Source: JAAYZM01 sp964510785 (lineage in GTDB: Bacteria; Actinomycetota; Actinomycetes; Actinomycetales; Cellulomonadaceae). Taken from it: a DNA stretch of 21,091 nucleotides. Both the position numbers and the translations under genes were made by a program. Shown in pieces: positions 8,051 to 14,350 of this stretch. The stretch lies in contig CAZECM010000054.1 in the NCBI GenBank assembly GCA_964510785.1, positions 1-21,091 on the forward strand, written 5' to 3'. The notes under the pieces are model-generated. The model saw only the letters and a list, made by a program, of their open reading frames with translations. It searched no databases and was not told the DNA's origin. Position 1 is the first letter of the stretch, and each line of letters begins with the position of its first letter.

Positions 8051-9240
8051 CGGGTACCGGGACGGCCACGACTCGCACGACGGGCGCCGTGCTCGCCCTC
8101 CTGGACCACGCGGCCGCCGAGGGAGCGCACCTCGCGCTCACCGCGACGGAGCTGCTCACCGTGGCCCGCGGCGTGGCCGAGGGCCTCGAGGTCCCGCTCG
8201 AGGTGGTGTGGACGGGCCCGCTCGACGACGGCGTCGTGGTGGTGCTCGGTGCCCACGGTGCGAGCCGCGTCCACCACCTTGCGGACGAGCCCGGGGGGAC
8301 GAGCGAGATCGCCTCGGCGCTCGAACCGCTCTTCGCGGCGTATCACGACCACGCGGACCGTCCCGTCGCAGACCGCCCCGTCGCGCTCCTGGCGACCACG
8401 TCGTTCACGACCCGCGAGCTCGCGGCACGCCTCGGTGTGCGCCTCGGTGCCGGTGTGCTCGTCGACGCGAACAGCCTCGAGGTCGCAGGGGGCCGGCTCG
8501 TCGCCGGGCGGACAGCGTTCGCGGCCTCGTGGGGCTCGCGCTGCGAGGTGCTCGCCGCGCCCGCCGTGATCACCGTCAAGCCGCACGCTGCGGCCTCGCG
8601 GAGCGCGGCACCGACCCTCGCCGGGGCCGACGGCGGAGGATCCCGGCTCGTCGTCCCCGNNNNNNNNNNCTCGCGCAGCGCGGCGCCCGGCGGCGCCGAG
8701 GGGGACGGTCGCGGACCCTCCGCCGTCGGCCCCGCTCCCGCCGTCGTCCCCCTCGCCCCCGGTGCCCCCGACCCGCGGGTACGGGTGGTCGAGCGCACGC
8801 CACGCGTCGCGACGGGCCGGCCGGACCTCGCCACGGCCGCCGTCGTCGTGGCAGGGGGTCGTGGCACGGAGGGCGACTTCACGCTCCTCACCGAGCTCGC
8901 GGACGTCCTCGGCGGTGCGGTGGGCGCCACGCGCGTCGCGACGGACGAGGGGTGGGTGGGGCACGAGATCCAGGTCGGTCAGACGGGTGTGACGATCAAC
9001 CCCACGCTCTACCTCGGGGCCGGCGTCTCGGGCGCGGTCCACCACGTCGGGGGCATGCGCGCCGCGCAGACGGTCGTCGCGATCAACACCGATCCGGACG
9101 CGCCCCTCATGGAGATCGCGGACTACGCAGTGGTCGGCGACCTGTTCGACGTCCTGCCCCGGCTCACGGCGCGGCTGCGAGAGCTGCGCGGGACGGCTGA
9201 GCCACGCGGCGCCGACGAGCTGACCGGCGACGGATCCTGA
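8047..9240 (+). CDS. etfA: Electron transfer flavoprotein alpha subunit (EtfA/FixB) with an expanded linker and an assembly gap
   Basis: The FAD-carrying subunit of ETF. About 397 residues are spanned, including the gap, against roughly 320 in typical bacterial EtfA. Domain I runs to VITVKPH (K178). The FAD domain resumes at about residue 242 (PDPRVRVVERTP) and carries VVVAGGRGTEGDFTLLTELADVLGG, GHEIQVGQTGVTINPTLYLGAGVSGAVHHVGGM, and VAINTDPDAPLMEIADYAVVGDLFDVLPRL. Between them lies a roughly 65-residue Ala/Gly/Pro-rich linker with a repeated SRSAAP motif, interrupted by 10 Ns. Both flanks read in the expected frame as given, but the true gap length is unknown. It starts at ATG 8047, coupled to etfB, and ends 4 bp from the convergent kinase gene. 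Confidence 0.9.
   Translation: MTGTGTATTRTTGAVLALLDHAAAEGAHLALTATELLTVARGVAEGLEVPLEVVWTGPLDDGVVVVLGAHGASRVHHLADEPGGTSEIASALEPLFAAYHDHADRPVADRPVALLATTSFTTRELAARLGVRLGAGVLVDANSLEVAGGRLVAGRTAFAASWGSRCEVLAAPAVITVKPHAAASRSAAPTLAGADGGGSRLVVPXXXXSRSAAPGGAEGDGRGPSAVGPAPAVVPLAPGAPDPRVRVVERTPRVATGRPDLATAAVVVAGGRGTEGDFTLLTELADVLGGAVGATRVATDEGWVGHEIQVGQTGVTINPTLYLGAGVSGAVHHVGGMRAAQTVVAINTDPDAPLMEIADYAVVGDLFDVLPRLTARLRELRGTAEPRGADELTGDGS
8623..8733. repeat. Large inverted repeat flanking the assembly gap inside etfA
   Basis: The arms 8623-8643 and 8713-8733 are inverted copies matching at 20 of 21 positions (core GACGGCGGAGG / CCTCCGCCGTC). A second nested pair is CGTCCCC (8652-8658) with GGGGACG (8701-8707). 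A direct repeat of about 19 nt at 17 of 19 identity (8595-8613 and 8670-8688) overlaps it. This could be a natural hairpin that broke the assembly, or a product of misassembly at the gap. Confidence 0.75.
8660..8669. other. Assembly gap (10 N)
   Basis: Ten undetermined bases in the etfA linker. The length is probably a placeholder. The surrounding sequence is extremely GC-rich and self-complementary, a plausible reason for the break. Confidence 0.99.
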
Positions 9241-9244
9241 GGCG

Positions 9245-10243
9245 TCAGCCCGCGAGCTCCTGCAGCCACGCGATCGCGGTGTAGGCCTGGGCGCGCTGGA
9301 AGGCGCGCAGGTTGGGCAGCCCCGGTGGGTCCGGCTGGAGCGAGTGCCACGTGAAGTACCCGGTCAGGGCGGCGGCCACGGCGCGCACGTCGTCGAGGGG
9401 CACGCCCTCGGACAGGGGGCTCGCGGCGAACAGCTCGTGAGCCTCGCCACCGCCCTGCATCGCGACGGACGGCAGCATGCCGGCGAGGTCGAGCCACGGC
9501 GCACCGACACCCGCGTGCGGCCAGTCCACGAACCACAGGTGCTCGGCGTCAAGAATGATGTTGTCGGCACGCAGATCGCCGTGCACGAGGTTCGGGCCGG
9601 CGGCGGCCGCGGGGGCGGCGCGCTCCCACGAGACCAGCCGGTCGAGGTGTGCGGCCGCCCACTCGCCGAGCCCACCGGCCTGCTCGGCGATCTCGGAGCG
9701 CTCCCGCGGGGAGAGTGCCGCGAAGGACTGCCAGCCCGTGAAGCTCTCGGCCCACTCCTCCTCCTGGGGCGGCAGCGCGTGCCCCGGCAGCGGCACAGCA
9801 CGAGCGAGCTCCTCGAGGCCGACGAGCACACGCTCGAGGTCGTGCTTCCGCCACGGCAGCTCGGGGGAGCGTCCGGCGACGGCCTCGAAGCCCGCGACCA
9901 CCCAGTCGCCGTCGTCGTGCGACCAGAGGAGGTGGGGCGCCGGGACCTGGGGCGGGATCGCCGAGGCCGCAGCGATCTCCTGCCGGGCCAGCGCGGGGGA
10001 GTGCGGGTTCTGCGCGGGGGAGACGGCCTTGACGAACACCTGGTGACCGTCGGCGAGCTCGAGGACTCCCGCGAATCCGGGGGAGAACCCGCTCGTCGCG
10101 ACGACCTCCGCCTCGACGTGCGCACCGGCGAGCTCCGCGATCCGCCCGCGCACGTGCCGTGGCAGGTCCCGCCAGCCGAGGCGCGTCCCCGAGAACGCTG
10201 CGGGCGCGCCGCCGAGCCTCGGGGCGCCGTCGACGGGATTCAC
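9245..10243 (-). CDS. APH/choline-kinase-fold phosphotransferase, substrate unknown
   Basis: A 332-residue protein from GTG 10243; ATG 10285 would add 14 residues and cover the palindrome at 10242-10260. It has the aminoglycoside-phosphotransferase fold: an N-lobe with VFVKAVSP, the Brenner motif LVHGDLRADNIIL with the likely catalytic D223 and N228, and the metal-binding D240 in FVDWPHAGVGAPWLDLAG. The family phosphorylates small molecules such as aminoglycosides, choline, macrolides or sugars; nothing here fixes the substrate and I do not infer resistance. It is convergent with etfA (4-bp gap) and divergent from the cysteine desulfurase gene. No Shine-Dalgarno is visible; CACGAT lies 6 nt before GTG 10243, which could mean another leaderless gene. 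Confidence 0.82.
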   Translation of the reverse strand: MNPVDGAPRLGGAPAAFSGTRLGWRDLPRHVRGRIAELAGAHVEAEVVATSGFSPGFAGVLELADGHQVFVKAVSPAQNPHSPALARQEIAAASAIPPQVPAPHLLWSHDDGDWVVAGFEAVAGRSPELPWRKHDLERVLVGLEELARAVPLPGHALPPQEEEWAESFTGWQSFAALSPRERSEIAEQAGGLGEWAAAHLDRLVSWERAAPAAAAGPNLVHGDLRADNIILDAEHLWFVDWPHAGVGAPWLDLAGMLPSVAMQGGGEAHELFAASPLSEGVPLDDVRAVAAALTGYFTWHSLQPDPPGLPNLRAFQRAQAYTAIAWLQELAG

Positions 10244-10260
10244 TGGTACATCGTGCCAGT
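10242..10260. promoter_or_regulatory. Operator-like palindrome between the kinase and cysteine desulfurase genes
   Basis: ACTGGTAC-ATC-GTGCCAGT has 8-nt arms that match at 7 of 8 positions around a 3-nt centre. It overlaps the proposed GTG start of the kinase gene, where a bound repressor could block a leaderless promoter. No regulator is identified. Confidence 0.35.
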
Positions 10261-10303
10261 ACGAACGCCCCGAACGCCGTCTCATTCGGGCGAAGTGGGC
10301 TCG

Positions 10304-10309
10304 TAGACT
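10304..10309 (+). promoter_or_regulatory. -10 box of a leaderless-type cysteine desulfurase promoter
   Basis: TAGACT is followed by 5 nt to ATG 10315 (8 nt to ATG 10318). No Shine-Dalgarno is present. The -35 is not clear. Confidence 0.5.
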
Positions 10310-10314
10310 GCGTG

Positions 10315-11514
10315 ATGATGACCACGTACCTCGACCACGCGGCGACCACGCCGATGCGGTCGCAGGCCGTCGCGGAGCTGACGGCCTCTCTCGCCGCCAC
10401 CGGGAACGCCTCCTCGCTGCACGCCGCGGGCCGCGAGGCGCGCCGTGGCCTCGAGGAGGCGCGCGAACAGCTCGCCGCCTCCTTGGGTGCCCGCCCGAGC
10501 GAGGTCGTGTGGACCGCGGGCGGCACGGAGGCGGACAACCTCGCGATCAAGGGCCTGTTCTGGGCACGCCGCGCGCACGACCTGGGGCGGCGCCGCATCC
10601 TCGTCTCCGCCGTCGAGCACCACGCCGTCCTCGACCCGGCCTTCTGGCTCGCCGAGCACGCCGAGGCGCAGGTCGTCCTGCTCGACGTCGATGGCGACGG
10701 CCGCCTCGACGTGGCCGCGCTGCACGCCGAGCTCGCCGAGCACGGCGACCAGGTCGCGCTCATCTCCGTGATGTGGGCCAACAACGAGATCGGAACCGTG
10801 CAGCCGCTCGCGGAGGTCGTCGCCGCGGCCCGGCGCCACGGCATCCCCGTGCACAGCGACGCCGTCCAGGCCCTCGGGCAGCTGCCCGTCGACTTCGCCG
10901 CGAGCGGGGTCGACGCGCTGACCGTCTCGGGGCACAAGGTCGGCGGCCCGCACGGGGCGGGCGCCCTGCTCGTGCGCCGCGAGCTCGAGCTCACGCCAGT
11001 ACTGCACGGCGGGGGTCAGGAGCGGGGGATCCGCTCGGGCACCCTCAACGTGCCGGTGGCCCGGTCCTTCGCCGTCGCCGCCGAGCTCGCCGTCGTCGAG
11101 CAGCCGGGGTTCGCCCAGCGGGTCGGGGCGCTGCGCGACGAGCTGGTGGCCGCCGTCGTCGGCGCCGTGCCGGACGCCGTGCTGCGCGGCCCGTGGCCCG
11201 CGACGGCCGCCGACGGCGAGACCTTCCGCCTGCCCGCCAACGCCCTGTTCACGTTCGAGGGCTGCGAGGGGGACTCGCTCTTGTACCTGCTCGACGCGGC
11301 GGGGATCGCGTGCTCGACGGGGTCGGCGTGCCAAGCGGGCGTGCCGCAGCCCTCGCACGTGCTCCTCGCGACCGGCGTCCCGGAGTCGGCGGCCCGCGGC
11401 GCGCTGCGGTTCTCGCTCGGACGGACGAGCACCGAGGCCGATGTCGCGGCTCTCGCCGCCGCACTGCCCGACGCCGTGGACCGGGCCCGGAAGGCGGGAC
11501 TGGTCGCGGGGTGA
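10315..11514 (+). CDS. Cysteine desulfurase (NifS/IscS family)
   Basis: A PLP enzyme that converts cysteine to alanine and an enzyme-bound persulfide; given its neighbour it probably feeds MnmA for tRNA thiolation. It has 399 residues. The N-terminus MMTTYLDHAATTPMR is canonical; ATG 10318 is an equally possible start. GGTEADNLAIKG, VEHHAVLDP, SVMWANNEIGTVQP and HSDAVQALGQLPVDF line the PLP site. K208 in SGHKVGGPHGAGAL is the Schiff-base lysine. C339 in TGSACQAGVPQPSHVL is the persulfide cysteine, followed by ALRFSLGRTSTEADV. It precedes mnmA in many actinobacteria; here a mannanase gene lies between. I leave the symbol open because nifS, iscS and csd are all used for this type. Confidence 0.93.
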   Translation: MMTTYLDHAATTPMRSQAVAELTASLAATGNASSLHAAGREARRGLEEAREQLAASLGARPSEVVWTAGGTEADNLAIKGLFWARRAHDLGRRRILVSAVEHHAVLDPAFWLAEHAEAQVVLLDVDGDGRLDVAALHAELAEHGDQVALISVMWANNEIGTVQPLAEVVAAARRHGIPVHSDAVQALGQLPVDFAASGVDALTVSGHKVGGPHGAGALLVRRELELTPVLHGGGQERGIRSGTLNVPVARSFAVAAELAVVEQPGFAQRVGALRDELVAAVVGAVPDAVLRGPWPATAADGETFRLPANALFTFEGCEGDSLLYLLDAAGIACSTGSACQAGVPQPSHVLLATGVPESAARGALRFSLGRTSTEADVAALAAALPDAVDRARKAGLVAG

Positions 11515-11528
11515 GAGCGCGGTCACGC

Positions 11529-11563
11529 TAGAGTCTGCGCAGCTCGCTTCGACCCTGGGGAGA
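11529..11563 (+). promoter_or_regulatory. Mannanase promoter -10 and Shine-Dalgarno
   Basis: TAGAGT (11529-11534) is a likely -10, and GGGGAGA (11557-11563) is a strong ribosome binding site 5 nt before ATG 11569. This leadered arrangement differs from the leaderless starts of the flanking genes and gives the mannanase its own transcription unit. Confidence 0.5.
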
Positions 11564-11568
11564 CAAAG

Positions 11569-13107
11569 ATGTCGCGCAGACCCGCACCGCTCGTCACCGT
11601 CCTGGCCGCACTGCTCGTCCTCGTGCTCCTGGGGGGCGGCGGCGCCGTCTGGCTCGCCAACCGCGACGCGGGCCCCGGCCCGGAGTTCGTGACGGTCGAG
11701 GGCACCGAGCTGTGGCTCGAGGGGGAGCGCTTCCGCGCTGCGGGCTCGAACAGCTACTGGCCGGCTTTTGCGGAGCCACCCGTCGTCGACTCGATCTTCC
11801 AGGCGGCCGCGGACAACAACTTCAAGGTCATGCGCATGTGGGCCTTCAACGACATCGGTGACCCGGCCGACCCGACCACGAGCATCGACCCGCAGAACAC
11901 CAACACCTACTTCCAGTACTGGGACGGCTCGGCACCCGCCCAGAACGAGGGCGAGAACGGGCTCGTGAAGCTCGACTACGCGGTCGCCTCGGCCAAGGAG
12001 CGCGGCCTCAAGCTCGTGCTGCCCTTCGTCAACAACTGGGGGCCGTTCGGCGGCATGGGGCAGTACGTGTCCTGGGCGGGACTCGACGACCACGGGGCGT
12101 TCTACACCGACCCGCAGATCCGCCAGTGGTACAAGGACTGGGTCTCCTATCTGCTCAACCGCACCAACACGATCACGGGCGTGGCGTACAAGGACGAGCC
12201 CGCGATCGCGATCTGGGAGCTCGCGAACGAGCCGCGCTGTGACGGTGTGCCGCAGTTCCCGTCCCAGGACTGCTCGAGCGAGACCATCGTCGCGTGGGTC
12301 GAGGAGATGGCCGCCCACGTGAAGTCGATCGACTCCAAGCACATCGTGGGGCTCGGCGACGAGGGCTTCATGTGCACCGAACCCGACGGGCACTGGACCT
12401 ACAGCTGCTCCACGGGTCAGGACTCGCGCGCCTTCGCGATGGTCGACGACATCGACATCGTGGGTCTGCACGTCTACCCCGACCACTGGGGCACCGACGC
12501 GGACTGGTCGCGTCAGTGGATCCTCGACCACGTCGCGATCGCGGACGAGGTGGGCAAGCCGGTGTTCATCGGCGAGTACGGCTGGCGTGGCGGGCTGCCG
12601 CGCAACGTCGTCTTCCACGACTGGATGGGCGCATTCGAGGAGGCCGGCGGGGACATCGGGCTGTACTGGTGGATGCAGGTGCGCAACGAGTTCTCGACGC
12701 CCAACGACTCGGACGGCTTCACCGCGTACTGCCCCTCGCCGGTGTGCACGCAGACGAGCTACCGCTCGCAGGGCATGGCCACGGGGAGCCGCGACTTCCC
12801 GCCCGTGCCGGACCACGACCTGATCACCGCCGCGACGGATCAGCCAGTCACGGTCGACCTGCTCGCGAACGACGTCTCGCTCTACGGCGAGATCGACCCC
12901 GCGAGCGTGGACCTCGACCCCGAGGCCGCCGGCGTGCAGACCTACCTCGCGCTGCCCGAGGGGGATGCCAGCGTGACCGACGGCGTGCTGACCTTCACGG
13001 CCTCGCAGGCGATGACGAAGCGCATCACGCTGAGCTATCTCGTGGCGGACACCGAGGGGCGGGTCTCGGAAACGGCGGCCAACGTCGCGGTGCTGCCGCC
13101 GTCCTGA
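11569..13107 (+). CDS. Secreted or membrane-anchored GH5 (GH5_7-like) endo-beta-1,4-mannanase with C-terminal Ig/cadherin-like domain
   Basis: Predicted to cleave beta-mannans outside the cell. It has 512 residues. An uncharged stretch at about 8-29 (LVTVLAALLVLVLLGGGGAV) after MSRRPAP is a signal peptide or anchor, and no clear AxA cleavage site follows. The catalytic domain runs from about 38 to 405: FRAAGSNSYWPAF, FKVMRMWAFND, acid/base E221 in AIWELANEPRCDG, VEEMAAHVKSIDSKHIVGLGDEGF, VGLHVYPDHW, and nucleophile E336 in FIGEYGW. The WELANEPRC and HVKSIDSKH segments closely resemble plant and bacterial GH5_7 mannanases. Residues from about 415 (DHDLITAATDQPVTVDLLANDVS) form a Big_9/cadherin-like beta-sandwich. 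No carbohydrate-binding module is seen. The substrate is inferred from subfamily resemblance. Confidence 0.87.
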   Translation: MSRRPAPLVTVLAALLVLVLLGGGGAVWLANRDAGPGPEFVTVEGTELWLEGERFRAAGSNSYWPAFAEPPVVDSIFQAAADNNFKVMRMWAFNDIGDPADPTTSIDPQNTNTYFQYWDGSAPAQNEGENGLVKLDYAVASAKERGLKLVLPFVNNWGPFGGMGQYVSWAGLDDHGAFYTDPQIRQWYKDWVSYLLNRTNTITGVAYKDEPAIAIWELANEPRCDGVPQFPSQDCSSETIVAWVEEMAAHVKSIDSKHIVGLGDEGFMCTEPDGHWTYSCSTGQDSRAFAMVDDIDIVGLHVYPDHWGTDADWSRQWILDHVAIADEVGKPVFIGEYGWRGGLPRNVVFHDWMGAFEEAGGDIGLYWWMQVRNEFSTPNDSDGFTAYCPSPVCTQTSYRSQGMATGSRDFPPVPDHDLITAATDQPVTVDLLANDVSLYGEIDPASVDLDPEAAGVQTYLALPEGDASVTDGVLTFTASQAMTKRITLSYLVADTEGRVSETAANVAVLPPS

Positions 13108-13132
13108 GCAGATCGCTCCCGCACTGCCCCTT

Positions 13133-13147
13133 CCCCGCACTGCGGGG
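13133..13147 (+). terminator. Short GC hairpin after the mannanase gene
   Basis: CCCCGC-ACT-GCGGGG forms a perfect 6-bp stem with a 3-nt loop 25 nt after the stop codon. No T-tract follows, so it is only a possible terminator, of the T-less kind proposed in actinobacteria. CCCGCACTGC also occurs just upstream at 13119-13128. Confidence 0.4.
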
Positions 13148-13182
13148 CGCGCACCGGGACGCCTATCATGTCCCGGTGCGCG
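13148..13182 (+). promoter_or_regulatory. mnmA promoter/start within a perfect 13-bp inverted repeat
   Basis: CGCGCACCGGGAC (13148-13160) and GTCCCGGTGCGCG (13170-13182) are perfect inverted copies separated by GCCTATCAT. The -10-like TATCAT (13164-13169) is in the spacer, and the GTG start (13176) is in the right arm, 6 nt after the -10. A transcript starting at GTG would lack the left arm, whereas read-through RNA from the mannanase gene could fold the hairpin over the start. Confidence 0.65.
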
Positions 13183-14276
13183 TCCTGGCAGCCCTTTCCG
13201 GTGGAGTCGACTCCGCCGTCGCCGCCGCGCGTGCGGTCGATGCGGGACACGACGTCGTCGGCGTGCACATGGCGCTGTCGCGCAACCGCGACCAGTTCCG
13301 CACCGGCTCGCGCGGCTGCTGCTCGATCGAGGACGCGGGCGACGCCCGGCGCGCGGCCGACGTGCTCGGCATCCCGTACTACGTGTGGGACCTGTCGGAG
13401 AAGTTCGAGCAGACCGTCGTGGCGGACTTCGTCGCCGAGTACGAGGCGGGACGCACCCCCAACCCGTGCGTGCGCTGCAACGAGCACATCAAGTTCGCGA
13501 CGCTGCTCGACAAGGCGCTCGCCCTCGGCTTCGACGCGGTGTGCACGGGGCACTACGCGCGGATCGTGACGTACGACGACGGCGCGCGCGAGCTGCACCG
13601 TGCCCGTGACGCCGCGAAGGATCAGTCCTACGTGCTCGCCGTCATGGGGCCGGACCGTCTCGCGCGCTCGATGTTCCCGCTCGGCGAGGCCGCCTCGAAG
13701 GACGAGGTGCGCGCTGAGGCCGCGGCCCGCGGGCTCGGCGTGAGCGCCAAGCCGGACTCCTACGACATCTGCTTCGTGGCAGACGGTGACACCCAGGGCT
13801 TCCTGCGCGAGCGGCTCGGTTCGCAGCCCGGGCCCATCGTGGATGCCTCCGGGGAGGTGCTCGGTGAGCACGACGGCGCCTACGCCTACACCGTGGGTCA
13901 GCGTCGCGGCCTCGCGATCGGCCGGCCCGCCCCGGACGGCAAGCCGCGCTACGTGCTGTCGATCGAGCCGGTGCGCAACACCGTGGTGGTCGGTTCGCGC
14001 TCCGAGCTCGCCGTCGGCGTCGTCGAAGCGGGAGAGGCGGTGTGGTTCACGGAGGTGCCCGCGCCCGACGAGCCGGTCGCCGTCCAGATCCGCGCGCACG
14101 GCGAGGCGGTCCCGGCGTACGTCGAGCAGGTGTGGGACGACGACGGCGGACGCTCGGTCCGCACGCGCGTCGAGGGCGAGCTCATGGGGGTGGCCGCGGG
14201 TCAGTCGCTCGTGATCTATCGCAGCACCCAGGTGCTCGGCCAAGCCACGGTCACCTCCAGCTTCCCCGCGACGTAG
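13176..14276 (+). CDS. mnmA: MnmA, tRNA-specific 2-thiouridylase
   Basis: It adenylates and thiolates U34 of tRNA-Lys, -Glu and -Gln using persulfide sulfur from a cysteine desulfurase. It has 366 residues, typical length. The N-terminal PP-loop is LAALSGGVDSAVAAARAVD. RGCCSIEDAGDARRAAD follows, then AGRTPNPCVRCNEHIKF with the likely nucleophile C98, TGHYARI, AKDQSYVL, and KPDSYDICFVADGDTQGFL with the second catalytic cysteine C199. The C-terminal barrel has GAYAYTVGQRRGLAIGRPAPDGKPRYVL. GTG 13176 starts directly at the PP-loop strand as in homologues. Its last codons (GCG ACG TAG) are part of repeat array C, and it converges on the ROK gene. Confidence 0.96.
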   Translation: MRVLAALSGGVDSAVAAARAVDAGHDVVGVHMALSRNRDQFRTGSRGCCSIEDAGDARRAADVLGIPYYVWDLSEKFEQTVVADFVAEYEAGRTPNPCVRCNEHIKFATLLDKALALGFDAVCTGHYARIVTYDDGARELHRARDAAKDQSYVLAVMGPDRLARSMFPLGEAASKDEVRAEAAARGLGVSAKPDSYDICFVADGDTQGFLRERLGSQPGPIVDASGEVLGEHDGAYAYTVGQRRGLAIGRPAPDGKPRYVLSIEPVRNTVVVGSRSELAVGVVEAGEAVWFTEVPAPDEPVAVQIRAHGEAVPAYVEQVWDDDGGRSVRTRVEGELMGVAAGQSLVIYRSTQVLGQATVTSSFPAT

Positions 14277-14350
14277 TACCGAGGGCGCGACGTAGGGTCG
14301 TATACGCACTTCTCGGCCCTACCTGGCCGCCGCCAGACCTACCTCGCGGG
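14265..14350. repeat. Nested palindromic repeat array C, between convergent mnmA and ROK genes
   Basis: Forward copies at 14265-14281 (CCCGCGACGTAGTACCG) and 14285-14300 (GCGCGACGTAGGGTCG) are followed by inverted copies at 14314-14330 (CGGCCCTACCTGGCCGC) and 14334-14350 (CAGACCTACCTCGCGGG). The layout is as in array B. The 18-mer CAGACCTACCTCGCGGGA at 14334-14351 is identical to 5004-5021. Both stops, mnmA TAG (14274-14276) and ROK TAG (14341-14339, minus strand), lie in repeat units. The forward copies differ from the inverted ones, so the outer stem is imperfect. Confidence 0.83.

Noticed and set aside
11511..11526. GTGAGAGCGCGGTCAC looks like a CRP-type site before the mannanase gene.
   Set aside because: The half-sites are 8 rather than 6 bp apart and the left half contains the upstream gene's stop codon.
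12937..12951. CAGACCTACCTCGCG inside the mannanase gene matches 15 nt of the intergenic repeat unit.
   Set aside because: It is read as QTYLA with commonly used codons and has no inverted partner nearby. Other CTACCTCG matches in the window are likewise Tyr-Leu codons. Probably coincidence, though it could be included in a genome-wide count.
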